A DNA stretch of 64,000 bases from positions 62,001-126,000 of the forward strand of contig CAKRRH010000001.1 in NCBI GenBank assembly GCA_934394855.1, in the 5' to 3' direction. Shown in pieces: positions 33,528 to 42,403 of this stretch (the stretch's first letter is position 1; the number at the start of each line of letters is the position of its first letter). Made by a program: the position numbers and the translations under genes. The notes under the pieces are model-generated. The model was not told the DNA's origin, made no database searches, and saw only the letters and a program-made list of their open reading frames with translations. This DNA comes from an uncultured Eubacteriales bacterium (GTDB lineage Bacteria; Bacillota; Clostridia; Oscillospirales; Acutalibacteraceae).

Positions 33528-34133
33528 TCAGCAGCACGGAACAAGGTCGCCGCCCATGCACTCACAGCACTGATCGGCACAGCAAAGCGCGGTACACATA
33601 TCGCAGCTGCTGCAGCCGCCTTGACCGTATGATGTGCGGTATCCGCCGTTGTTAAAATTGCCCTGTCTTGCGCTGCTCATTCGGTTGAGCGCCTGACGAT
33701 ATTCAAGGTTCGTCGGGTCAAGGTTGCAGGCATTTGTGAAAGACGCATATGCGTCGTCGTACCAACCTCTGCGATATAGCACAGAGCCGTTCAAAAAATA
33801 CCACTCTGCGTTTCTTTGCGAAATTTCAACGCCGTCAAGCAATTCCTGAGCCTCTTCGAGCCTGTTTTGCGAAATCAAGCTTCTGATGTCGGAAAATTCG
33901 CCGCTGCCGCTGTTGGAATTAAATCCTCCCGAGCTGTGCTTTCTGCGTTTTGAGGACATGATGGTATCATATGCCTCGTTTATTTCTTTCATTTTTTCTT
34001 CCGCAAGATCGGAAAGCGGATTGTCGGCATAATTATCGGGATGATATTTTGCCGCCAGCTTTTTATAAGCTGATTTTACTTCCTCGTCCGTTGCGCTTTT
34101 CGGAATTCCGAGTACCTCATATGGATCTTTCAT
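33528..34133 (-). CDS. DnaJ-domain protein with cysteine-rich tail
   Basis: J-domain protein that would stimulate an Hsp70 partner. The J domain covers residues 1 to about 65 (DPYEVLGIPKSATDEEV, KYHPDN with the essential HPD, INEAYDTIM). A Ser/Gly linker and TPR-like helices follow at about 90-165 (AEWYFLNGSVLYRRGWYDDAY). The last 30 residues contain nine cysteines (SSCDMCTALCCADQCCECMGG...CC), perhaps a metal site. Its ATG directly follows the stop codon of the DUF5685 gene, so the two are co-translated. Confidence 0.85.
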   Translation of the reverse strand: MKDPYEVLGIPKSATDEEVKSAYKKLAAKYHPDNYADNPLSDLAEEKMKEINEAYDTIMSSKRRKHSSGGFNSNSGSGEFSDIRSLISQNRLEEAQELLDGVEISQRNAEWYFLNGSVLYRRGWYDDAYASFTNACNLDPTNLEYRQALNRMSSARQGNFNNGGYRTSYGQGGCSSCDMCTALCCADQCCECMGGDLVPCC

Positions 34134-35036
34134 TCAGTTCGTCCTTTCAAGGCTCATCTCATCAGCCTTTTTTCGTTTTTGCCCGAGTCTTTTAAGCACA
34201 TCGGGCAATCCCATATATAATATATTGCCCAAAATCGGGTCATATCTTTTTTTGTCCAGCAAAATATATGAATCGCAAATCCCGGCGTTATACATATTCA
34301 AAACGCCTTTTGCATATTCCTTTGCATTTTTGATTTCATCGGCGTCGCTGTTTTTATCAAGCGAAAACTTATTTTTCAAAACATTGTAACTGCCGTGCTT
34401 GATGTCGTCGTCAAGGTCGTCAAGCGCATCGATCAGATAAATCCATCTGCCCGAAAACAGCCCCATTTGACCGAGCACCCGACGGTTAGCCTCGCTGTCA
34501 TGTTCCCTTGCAAACGCGGTTTTAAGAAACTGCGCCGTCGGCTCGCAGGCTTTGTCAATGTCATGGCATTTATCATGCTCAAGCACATTTTGCGCCGAAA
34601 TAAACTCATTCGCCGCACGGTCGATTTCGGGATATTTTGCACTCGCTTTTTTGCGATAGCGTGAAAACCACGGCATCAGGCAGAGGCTTTTCAGCTTATC
34701 GGCAAACCCGCCGTCGTCATAGTTATCTTTGAGTTTGTAGTAAAAAAGAATTATCGAAACAGCGGCGGTATAATCCATTTCTTCGCTGTCGTCTTTTAAT
34801 CTCGGACATTTTTTCAGGGGATTAAAAGAACACCTCATCGTCGAATAGCCGCAGCATTTGTCAATCACCGAAAGCCTAAGCAGCGCCATGAATGTGAAAT
34901 CATATGACAGCGTCATCTTTGCCATGATTCCATATTGCTTGCCTAAAATTTTGCAAAGTGAGCAATAGACCGCTCTGTAGGTTTCAAATTCGGCAAATTT
35001 CATCTCAGGTTTATAGGCTCTGACATATCCGAACAT
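34134..35036 (-). CDS. DUF5685 family protein
   Basis: A 300-residue predicted soluble, helix-rich protein whose beginning (MFGYVRAYKPEMKF...YRAVYCSLCKILGKQYG) is the signature of the DUF5685 family of Clostridia. Conserved cysteines occur in YCSLCK and in CCGYSTMRCSFNPLKKC. Function is unknown. It is fused in translation with the DnaJ-like gene (no gap), a pairing that suggests a chaperone-linked or metal-linked role. The mid-protein motif DDLDDDIKHGSYNVL resembles metal-binding Asp clusters of helical enzymes. Confidence 0.75.
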   Translation of the reverse strand: MFGYVRAYKPEMKFAEFETYRAVYCSLCKILGKQYGIMAKMTLSYDFTFMALLRLSVIDKCCGYSTMRCSFNPLKKCPRLKDDSEEMDYTAAVSIILFYYKLKDNYDDGGFADKLKSLCLMPWFSRYRKKASAKYPEIDRAANEFISAQNVLEHDKCHDIDKACEPTAQFLKTAFAREHDSEANRRVLGQMGLFSGRWIYLIDALDDLDDDIKHGSYNVLKNKFSLDKNSDADEIKNAKEYAKGVLNMYNAGICDSYILLDKKRYDPILGNILYMGLPDVLKRLGQKRKKADEMSLERTN

Positions 35037-35140
35037 CGACTTCCCCGCTTTTGCTTATATTTTCATTATTCATTTTATCAAAAATACCGCTTCATTGTTT
35101 TAACTGTTTGTAAATTCGTAAGGTAAAGTGAAGCAAATAT

Positions 35141-35170
35141 AAAAAAATCGGCGGTTTTGCCGCCGATTTT
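35141..35170 (-). terminator. Terminator after uvrA
   Basis: On the minus strand AAATCGGCGG-CAAAA-CCGCCGATTT followed by a T-run. It separates the uvr unit from the DUF5685-dnaJ unit. Confidence 0.9.
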
Positions 35171-35174
35171 CAGC

Positions 35175-38000
35175 TTATTCCAAATACTTTTTAAGATACT
35201 GACCGGTATATGATTTTTCGCATTTTGCCACCTGTTCGGGCGTACCCGTCACGACGATCGTGCCGCCCTTGTCGCCGCCCTCTGGACCGAGATCGATTAT
35301 ATGGTCGGCGCACTTGATCACATCAAGATTATGCTCGATCACAACCACCGTGTTTCCCGTGTCAACAAGCGACTGCAAAACCTCGATCAGCTTATGGACA
35401 TCCGCTGTATGAAGTCCGGTTGTAGGCTCGTCAAGAATATATATCGTCTTGCCTGTCGGTCGGCGGGACAACTCGGTTGCAAGCTTGACTCTCTGCGCTT
35501 CACCGCCCGAGAGCGTTGTCGCAGGCTGACCGACCTTGACATAACCGAGTCCGACATCATAGAGCGTTTGCAGCTTGCGCTTGATTTTCGGAATATGCTC
35601 AAAAAATTTCAGCGCCTCTTCAACCGTCATTTCAAGCACATCATATATATTTTTGCCCTTATATTTGACCTCGAGCGTTTCACGGTTATATCTTGCGCCG
35701 CCGCAAACCTCGCACGGAACATAAATATCCGGCAAAAAATGCATCTCGATTTTCAAAATGCCGTCGCCCTCGCACGCTTCGCACCGTCCGCCTTTGACAT
35801 TAAACGAAAATCTGCCCGCTGTGTATGAACGCATTTTTGCGTCCTGAGTTGACGCAAACAGCTCCCGAATGTCGTTGAACACACCCGTATATGTCGCAGG
35901 GTTAGAGCGAGGCGTTCGACCTATCGGCGACTGGTCGATGTCAATTACCTTATCAAGGAATTCAATTCCCTCAATTCGTTTATGTTTTCCGCCCTTGAGC
36001 CTTGAACGGTTCAGCTCATGAGAGAGCGATTTGAACAATATTTCATTTACAAGCGACGACTTTCCCGAACCCGACACACCCGTTACAAGAACAAGCTCGC
36101 CGAGCGGAATCGTTACATTGATATTTTTAAGGTTATTTTCCGCAGCGCCGATTATTTTCAACTTATTTCCGTTGCCTTTTCTGCGTTTTTTCGGCACCGG
36201 AATTTTTCGTCTGCCCGAAAGATAGTCGCCGGTAATGCTGTTTTCGCAGTTGATGATTTCATCGACCGTTCCGGCGCAAACCACCTGTCCGCCGTGAATT
36301 CCGGCTCCGGGACCTATGTCCACAATGAAGTCTGCCGCACGCATTGTATCTTCGTCATGTTCAACTACAATGAGCGTATTTCCGAGGTCACGCAAGCGTT
36401 TGAGCGTTGCAAGCAATTTGTCATTATCACGCTGATGAAGTCCGATCGACGGTTCATCAAGAATATAGAGCACGCCCATCAAGGACGAGCCGATTTGCGT
36501 TGCAAGGCGGATTCGCTGTGCTTCGCCGCCCGAAAGTGTTCCGGCTGAGCGTGAGAGCGTCAGATAATTCAGCCCGACATTATTAAGAAAGCCAAGTCGT
36601 GATTTGATTTCCTTTAAAATGCCGTCGGCAATCATATGCTCACGGTCGGAAAGCTGTAAATTATTTATGAAATCAAGCTCGTCGGTTACCGACATATCGC
36701 ACAGATCCATAATATTTATCCCGCCGACTGTGACCGAGAGTGCCTGAGGAGAAAGCCTGCGTCCGTGACATTCGGGGCAAGGCTGTTCGACCATATATTG
36801 CTCAATGTCGTTTTTTGACCAGTCGGGTCCGGGAGTATTATAGCGGCGTTCAAGATTGTTGCAAACACCCTCAAAATCGGAATAATATGTTCCCGCTCCA
36901 TATGCGTTTTTGCGGTCAAGCTTGATTTTTTCGCCGTTTGTGCCATATAAAAACAGATTTTGGATTTTCTTAGGCAGGTCCTTGAACGGTGTGTCAAGCG
37001 AAAATCCGTAATGCTCCGCCATTCCGTGATAATACATCTTTGCAATCGAATGCGGCTCAATCGTGTTCCAGCCCGACGCTCTGACTGCGCCCTGATTTAC
37101 CGATAAATTCGGGTCCGGAACGATGAGTTCGGGGTCGATTTTCATGAACATTCCGATGCCTGTACATTTTTTGCAGGCGCCGAACGGATTGTTGAACGAG
37201 AACATTCGGGGGGTGAGCTCGTCAATGCCGATATTGTGTTCGGGGCAAGCGTAATTTTGCGAAAAAATCATCTCGTCGCCGTCAATAACATCCACCACGA
37301 GCAAGCCGTTTGCGGCACCGAGAGCCGTTTCGCATGAATCGGTGAGTCTCGACTTGATTTCGCTGTTCATCTTCAATCGGTCAACCACGATTTCGATGTT
37401 ATGCTTGATGTTTTTGTCAAGTGTAATGTCTTCGCTCAGTTCATACATATTTCCGTCGATTCTGACACGGACAAAACCCGATTTTTTGGCTTGTTCAAGC
37501 GCTTTCTCATGTCGTCCTTTTTTACCTCTGACAATCGGTGCCAAAATCTGAATTTTGCTGTTTTCGGGCAATTCCATTATCTTGTCAACGATTTGGTCGA
37601 TCGTCTGTTGGCTGATTTCTCTGCCGCACACGGGGCAATGAGGAATGCCGATTCTGGCATAGAGCAGACGGAGATAATCGTAGATTTCGGTCACTGTGCC
37701 GACTGTTGAACGGGGGTTTTTCGAGGTGGTTTTTTGGTCGATTGAAATTGCGGGCGATAATCCGTCAATCGAATCAACATCAGGCTTTTCCATCTGCCCC
37801 AAAAACATTCGTGCATAGGACGAAAGCGACTCAACATAGCGCCGCTGACCCTCTGCATAAAGCGTGTCAAACGCAAGAGATGATTTTCCCGAACCCGAAA
37901 GACCCGTGAATACTACCAACTTGTCTCTAGGAATCGTGACATCAATATTTTTCAAATTATTCGCTCTTGCACCTTTAATTACAATTTTGTCAATTCCCAT
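35175..38000 (-). CDS. uvrA: Excinuclease ABC subunit A
   Basis: Damage-recognition ATPase of nucleotide excision repair. Two ABC ATPase halves are complete. The first P-loop is GLSGSGKSSLAFD near residue 32 and the second is GVSGSGKSSL near 640. Each half has an ABC signature (LSGGEAQRIRLA, LSGGEAQRVKLA). Zinc modules are seen at CPVCGREI, CPEHN...CKKC and CEACEGDG...CEVCGGAR. It is 941 residues, typical. It follows uvrB by 31 nt. Confidence 0.98.
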   Translation of the reverse strand: MGIDKIVIKGARANNLKNIDVTIPRDKLVVFTGLSGSGKSSLAFDTLYAEGQRRYVESLSSYARMFLGQMEKPDVDSIDGLSPAISIDQKTTSKNPRSTVGTVTEIYDYLRLLYARIGIPHCPVCGREISQQTIDQIVDKIMELPENSKIQILAPIVRGKKGRHEKALEQAKKSGFVRVRIDGNMYELSEDITLDKNIKHNIEIVVDRLKMNSEIKSRLTDSCETALGAANGLLVVDVIDGDEMIFSQNYACPEHNIGIDELTPRMFSFNNPFGACKKCTGIGMFMKIDPELIVPDPNLSVNQGAVRASGWNTIEPHSIAKMYYHGMAEHYGFSLDTPFKDLPKKIQNLFLYGTNGEKIKLDRKNAYGAGTYYSDFEGVCNNLERRYNTPGPDWSKNDIEQYMVEQPCPECHGRRLSPQALSVTVGGINIMDLCDMSVTDELDFINNLQLSDREHMIADGILKEIKSRLGFLNNVGLNYLTLSRSAGTLSGGEAQRIRLATQIGSSLMGVLYILDEPSIGLHQRDNDKLLATLKRLRDLGNTLIVVEHDEDTMRAADFIVDIGPGAGIHGGQVVCAGTVDEIINCENSITGDYLSGRRKIPVPKKRRKGNGNKLKIIGAAENNLKNINVTIPLGELVLVTGVSGSGKSSLVNEILFKSLSHELNRSRLKGGKHKRIEGIEFLDKVIDIDQSPIGRTPRSNPATYTGVFNDIRELFASTQDAKMRSYTAGRFSFNVKGGRCEACEGDGILKIEMHFLPDIYVPCEVCGGARYNRETLEVKYKGKNIYDVLEMTVEEALKFFEHIPKIKRKLQTLYDVGLGYVKVGQPATTLSGGEAQRVKLATELSRRPTGKTIYILDEPTTGLHTADVHKLIEVLQSLVDTGNTVVVIEHNLDVIKCADHIIDLGPEGGDKGGTIVVTGTPEQVAKCEKSYTGQYLKKYLE

Positions 38001-38031
38001 TTTTACCTCTGTATTTTATCAAAAAAATCAA

Positions 38032-39996
38032 TTATTTCAAGCCTTTTCTGAGCTTTGCAATCCTGTCACGCAAATATGCGGCGTGTTCAAACTCAAGCAT
38101 CTTTGAAGCAGACTTCATTTCCTTTGTCAATTTGTCGATCATCATCTTGCGCTCGGCATTGCTCATCTTTTTGTCGTCGCCCGACTCGTCCTCCGACTTC
38201 TTGCTGATTTCAATTACCTCACGGACATCTTTGATTATCGTTTTCGGAACGATTCCGTGTTCTTCGTTATATTTCATCTGGATTTCACGGCGGCGGTTGG
38301 TTTCTCTGATTGCTTTTTCCATTGAGTCGGTGACCGTGTCGGCATACATGATTACCTGACCGCCTGCGTTGCGTGCCGCTCGTCCGATCGTCTGGACAAG
38401 CGAGGTTTCGCTTCGCAAAAAGCCTTCCTTGTCTGCATCCAAAATCGCAACAAGCGATACCTCAGGCAAATCAAGACCTTCTCTCAGCAGGTTGATTCCT
38501 ACAAGCACATCAAACTCACCGAGCCGCAAATCTCTGATTATCTCCATTCGCTCGATCGTGTCGACGTCATGGTGCATATATCGAACCTTGATTCCGACAT
38601 TTTCAAAAAATTCGGTAAGCGACTCCGCCATTTTTTTAGTAAGCGTCGTTACCAAAACTCTCTCTTTTTTAGCCGTGCGTTCATTTATCTCGCCAATCAA
38701 ATCTTCGATCTGATTTTCGGTCGGCTTAACGAATATTTCAGGGTCAAGCAGTCCTGTCGGGCGAATCACCTGCTCAACAGTCTGCGCCGAATGTTCTTTC
38801 TCAAACACATTCGGGGTTGCCGAAACAAATATCGCCTGATTGACATGAGCATAAAATTCATCAAAATTCAGCGGTCGGTTGTCAAATGCCGACGGAAGTC
38901 TGAATCCGTAATCGACAAGATTTTGCTTTCTTGCTCTGTCGCCGCCGAACATTCCCCTGACCTGCGGCAAAGTTACATGAGATTCGTCAACCATGAGCAG
39001 ATAATCGTCTGGAAAATAGTCAAGCAAGGTAAACGGCGTTGAGCCCTTTGGTCTGCCCGAAAGCACTCTCGAATAGTTCTCGATTCCCTTGCAAATGCCG
39101 ATTTCTTTCAGCATTTCCATGTCATATTCGGTGCGCTGTCTGATTCGCTGTGCCTCGATCAGCTGTCCGTTGTCGGTAAAATATTTTACCCGCTCTTCCA
39201 TCTCACGCTCGATCTCGTCAACAGCGTCTTTCATCTTTTCGGGCGGAACGATATAATGCGACGCAGGATAGATTGCAACATGATTCAGCGTGCTGATGAC
39301 CTTGCCCGTCAGTGCATGAATCTCGGAAATTCGGTCGATTTCATCTCCGAAAAATTCCACACGGATTGCATTTTCTCCGCTTGCCGCCGGAAATATTTCA
39401 ACAACATCTCCCCGAACCCTGAACTTGTTTCGCACAAAATTAACATCGTTTCGCTCATATTGCAAATCGACAAGCCGCCGAATCAGCCTGTCTCTGCCAA
39501 AATCCATTCCGGGACGCAGTGAAATCACCATTTTGCGGTAGTCAATCGGCGCACCGAGCGAATATATGCAGGAAACGGAGGCTACGATGATTACATCTCG
39601 GCGTTCGGACAGCGCCGCAGTCGCCGAATGGCGCAATTTATCTATTTCGTCGTTGATTGCCGAATCCTTTTCGATATATGTGTCCGATCCCGGAATGTAC
39701 GCTTCGGGCTGATAATAGTCATAATACGACACAAAATATTCCACCGCATTTTCAGGGAAAAACTCTTTAAATTCGCTGCAAAGCTGCGCGGCAAGTGTTT
39801 TATTATGCGCCAGAACAAGGGTCGGACGGTTGACATTCGCAATGACATTTGCCATTGTAAATGTTTTTCCCGAACCGGTGACGCCGAGCAGCGTTTGTTC
39901 TTTGTAGCCGCAAAGCACGCCGTTTGTCAGCTTTTCAATCGCCTGCGGCTGGTCGCCCGTCGGCTTATATTTCGAATGTAAAACGAATTTATCCAT
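38032..39996 (-). CDS. uvrB: Excinuclease ABC subunit B
   Basis: DNA-damage-verifying helicase-like subunit of excision repair. It has P-loop GVTGSGKTFT near residue 40, the beta-hairpin YYDYYQPEAYIPGSDTYIEKD, DESHVTLPQ (motif II), QTIGRAARN (motif VI) and the C-terminal UVR motif KLTKEMKSASKMLEFEHAAYLRDRI, which contacts UvrC. 654 residues. It lies between radC (53 nt) and uvrA (31 nt). Confidence 0.98.
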   Translation of the reverse strand: MDKFVLHSKYKPTGDQPQAIEKLTNGVLCGYKEQTLLGVTGSGKTFTMANVIANVNRPTLVLAHNKTLAAQLCSEFKEFFPENAVEYFVSYYDYYQPEAYIPGSDTYIEKDSAINDEIDKLRHSATAALSERRDVIIVASVSCIYSLGAPIDYRKMVISLRPGMDFGRDRLIRRLVDLQYERNDVNFVRNKFRVRGDVVEIFPAASGENAIRVEFFGDEIDRISEIHALTGKVISTLNHVAIYPASHYIVPPEKMKDAVDEIEREMEERVKYFTDNGQLIEAQRIRQRTEYDMEMLKEIGICKGIENYSRVLSGRPKGSTPFTLLDYFPDDYLLMVDESHVTLPQVRGMFGGDRARKQNLVDYGFRLPSAFDNRPLNFDEFYAHVNQAIFVSATPNVFEKEHSAQTVEQVIRPTGLLDPEIFVKPTENQIEDLIGEINERTAKKERVLVTTLTKKMAESLTEFFENVGIKVRYMHHDVDTIERMEIIRDLRLGEFDVLVGINLLREGLDLPEVSLVAILDADKEGFLRSETSLVQTIGRAARNAGGQVIMYADTVTDSMEKAIRETNRRREIQMKYNEEHGIVPKTIIKDVREVIEISKKSEDESGDDKKMSNAERKMMIDKLTKEMKSASKMLEFEHAAYLRDRIAKLRKGLK

Positions 39997-40049
39997 AGCT
40001 CTTCCTTCAAACCCAAAGCGGAATATATATTATTATTCTCAAAAAACGC

Positions 40050-40733
40050 TTAATCAAACAAAAATGAAAATTCCTTTGAAGACGCCATTGAAACATAATC
40101 TCTGCCGGCAATCACAATGTGGTCAACGAGCTTGACGCTGATTGGCTTTAACGCCTCGATTATGTTTCTTGTCGTGATGACATCGCTCTTGCTCGGAACG
40201 GCAATTCCCGACGGATGATTATGAAACAAAATCGCCTGCGTTGCGTTATATTTCAAGCTTTGCGAAACCAGCTTTCTCACAGGTATCTCGGTGACATTGA
40301 CCGTTCCGCCGCCAAGCTTTTCCCAACCGAGAATCTTTCCCGCATTGCTCAAAAACAAAGCCGACGACATCTCTTCAGTCAGCTTGACATATTTCGGCAA
40401 AACATAGTTAAAAGCGTCGTCGCCGTTTCTTATCACTTCGCCGTTAAAGCTGTTTTTATCATTAAGATAGCTTTCAGCCACTCTCGGAATCAATTTTATA
40501 AGCGTTGCCGAGGTCACACCGATTCCCTTCACCTTGAGAAGCTCATCAAACTCGGCGTCAAACACCGCGGAAAATGAGCCGAATTCTTCAATCAGTGAAT
40601 GAGCCAACGGATTTGTGTCACGCTGAGGAATCGTTGAATATAACAGCATTTCAAGCAGTTCATGATCATAAAACGCAGCGTCGTCGTTTTCGGTCAACTT
40701 CTTTCTCATCCGTTCTCTGTGTCCGTCATGCAT
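40050..40733 (-). CDS. radC: DNA repair protein RadC (JAB1/MPN metalloprotein)
   Basis: A 227-residue RadC-family protein. An N-terminal helix-hairpin-helix region (FDELLKVKGIGVTSATLIKLIPRVAESY) leads to the JAMM metal site FHNHPSGIAVPSKSD. Despite the name its biochemical role is not settled. It is the first gene of a radC-uvrB-uvrA run with its own promoter. Confidence 0.93.
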   Translation of the reverse strand: MHDGHRERMRKKLTENDDAAFYDHELLEMLLYSTIPQRDTNPLAHSLIEEFGSFSAVFDAEFDELLKVKGIGVTSATLIKLIPRVAESYLNDKNSFNGEVIRNGDDAFNYVLPKYVKLTEEMSSALFLSNAGKILGWEKLGGGTVNVTEIPVRKLVSQSLKYNATQAILFHNHPSGIAVPSKSDVITTRNIIEALKPISVKLVDHIVIAGRDYVSMASSKEFSFLFD

Positions 40734-40766
40734 TATCTCAAATCTCCCAAAGTTAGTTGTAAACCC

Positions 40767-40824
40767 ATTTTATCACACTTTATTTTTAATTGCAACCGCA
40801 AACCGAACATTTTTTCGGTTGCAA
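40767..40824 (-). promoter_or_regulatory. radC-uvrBA promoter with overlapping inverted repeat
   Basis: On the minus strand TTGCAA (40795-40790), 17 nt, TAAAAT (40772-40767), with a TG extension upstream of the -10 box. The -35 box is part of an inverted repeat TTGCAACCG (40790-40798) / CGGTTGCAA (40816-40824). Between the arms, CGAACATTTTTTCG is a degenerate match to the Gram-positive LexA box. Control by SOS is possible but not shown. Confidence 0.5.
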
Positions 40825-40921
40825 ATTTTAAGAATAAAATATTCGTCATTTTTGCACAAAAATTTTTTTAGATTTTTGATAATTTGTACCGCTGGACACT
40901 TTAATTTTTCAAAGATTGTGA

Positions 40922-40973
40922 TATAATGTATAAAAAAGTTTTTACCTATACTTATTTAATATATATATTAAAT
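40922..40973 (+). promoter_or_regulatory. V-ATPase operon promoter and 20-bp leader palindrome
   Basis: An extended -10 element, TG-A-TATAAT, ends at 40927. No good -35 box is seen. About 20 nt after the expected transcript start lies a perfect 20-bp palindrome, ATTTAATATATATATTAAAT (40954-40973), ahead of the first gene at 40999. Confidence 0.55.
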
Positions 40974-40998
40974 TCTTAAAAAGCGAGGTAACCGAGTA

Positions 40999-41307
40999 AT
41001 GGAAGACTTCATCAACAGAATAATCGAAATCGACAAACAGGCAAGAAAAATGACGGTTGACACTGACGCACTCAAAGCCAAAGCGGACGAAGAGATTGCG
41101 AAGATAAACGAAGCGGTCAAGGCAAAATATGACCAAAAGACCGAAAAAGCGGTTTCGGAATATAGAGAACAGTCCGAAAAACAGAGCGAGCAAAAGCTTG
41201 CCGACAAAAAGGCATATTACGAGAAAATCTCGGAGGATTTCGGCAAGGTTTACGAGCAGAACAAGGACCGTTGGGTCGACGAGCTTGTAAAACGCTCGAT
41301 CGGCTGA
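40999..41307 (+). CDS. V-type ATPase peripheral stalk subunit (H/G/NtpF type)
   Basis: A 102-residue, highly charged, almost wholly helical protein rich in Lys, Glu and Ala (ALKAKADEEIAKINEAVKAKYDQKTEKAVSEY). It is predicted to form a coiled coil. Size, composition and first place in the operon fit the stalk subunit that pairs with subunit E to hold the catalytic head to the membrane part. The GAGG site lies 10 nt before the ATG. Sequence identity in this family is low, so the call relies on context. Confidence 0.8.
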   Translation: MEDFINRIIEIDKQARKMTVDTDALKAKADEEIAKINEAVKAKYDQKTEKAVSEYREQSEKQSEQKLADKKAYYEKISEDFGKVYEQNKDRWVDELVKRSIG

Positions 41308-41359
41308 AATCTTGATTAACTACATAAACTACATTTAAGCTATAAAGAAGGTGATGGCT

Positions 41360-42403
41360 GTGTCAAAGGCAGCAACCGCAATTTTGGTCAAATCCCGAGC
41401 AAAATACGGCAAACGACTGACGCTGAAGGATTATGATGAGTTGCTTAACTGCAAAACACTGAGTGATATAGCCGCATATTTACGAAACAACACTCACTAT
41501 AACATATCTTTGGACGGCGTCAAGGAAGCGGCGGTTCACAGAGGCAATCTTGAACAGCTTTTGCGCTCAAAGGTATATTCGGATTTTGCGGAGCTTTGTA
41601 AATTTGAGCGTTCGATCGGCGAACATTATTTTGAATATTTGATGATGAAAAACGAGATCGACAGACTGCTTGTATTTTTACGATATTTCATTGCGGGATA
41701 CCCGGAAAAGTACATCGCGGCACTCCCCGACTTTTTCTCAAAGCATTCAAAAATCGATTTTTTGGGACTGACAAGCTCAAATTCGTTTGAAGATATTTTG
41801 GCTCATTTAAAAGGCACAGAATATTATAATCTTTTGCTTCCGTTTAACAACGGCGACGGCGCACTTGATTTTACAACGATCGAGTCGGTGCTCGACCGCT
41901 ATCTTTACGAACAGACGCAAAAGATGATCAAACGAAACTTTTCGGGCAAAGAACAACAACAGCTTTTGTCGCTGTTTTCACTGTCCGCAGAGCTTGACAA
42001 CATCAGAAAAATATATCGTGCAAAGCTCTATTCGGGCATATCTTACGATGTTTTAAAGGCTCAGCTTAACGACATGACCTCAATGCTGACGCAGCATCAA
42101 TACAGACGGCTGATTGACTGCGAAACATCGGATGAAGTCATGAGCGAGCTGAAAAAAACACGCTACCGAAATTACATTGACACCGGATTTTCATATATCG
42201 ACGACCTCGCAAACCGAATCAAGTTTGAGTTTTGCCGAAAAGAAATGAGATTTTCGTCTCATGCGGCGGTCGTAATGGCGTCAACAATAATCGTATTTGA
42301 AACAGAGATTGAAAATATTACAAATATTATTGAAGGACGGCGCTATGGCGTTGACAACGATAATATTAAAAAACTTCTGATACTTGAAAGGGCGGTGAAC
42401 TAA
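41360..42403 (+). CDS. ntpC: V-type ATPase subunit C
   Basis: Central-stalk adaptor that links the rotor ring to the shaft (archaeal-type subunit C/d). About 347 residues, helical, with the family patterns VKSRAKYGKRLTLKDYDELL at the start and DNIRKIYRAKLY and FETEIENITNIIEGRRYG near the end. GTG 41360 is chosen because AAAGAAGG lies 8 nt upstream. ATG 41354 and GTG 41351 are too close to that site. Its last codon abuts the start of the next gene. Confidence 0.9.
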   Translation: MSKAATAILVKSRAKYGKRLTLKDYDELLNCKTLSDIAAYLRNNTHYNISLDGVKEAAVHRGNLEQLLRSKVYSDFAELCKFERSIGEHYFEYLMMKNEIDRLLVFLRYFIAGYPEKYIAALPDFFSKHSKIDFLGLTSSNSFEDILAHLKGTEYYNLLLPFNNGDGALDFTTIESVLDRYLYEQTQKMIKRNFSGKEQQQLLSLFSLSAELDNIRKIYRAKLYSGISYDVLKAQLNDMTSMLTQHQYRRLIDCETSDEVMSELKKTRYRNYIDTGFSYIDDLANRIKFEFCRKEMRFSSHAAVVMASTIIVFETEIENITNIIEGRRYGVDNDNIKKLLILERAVN

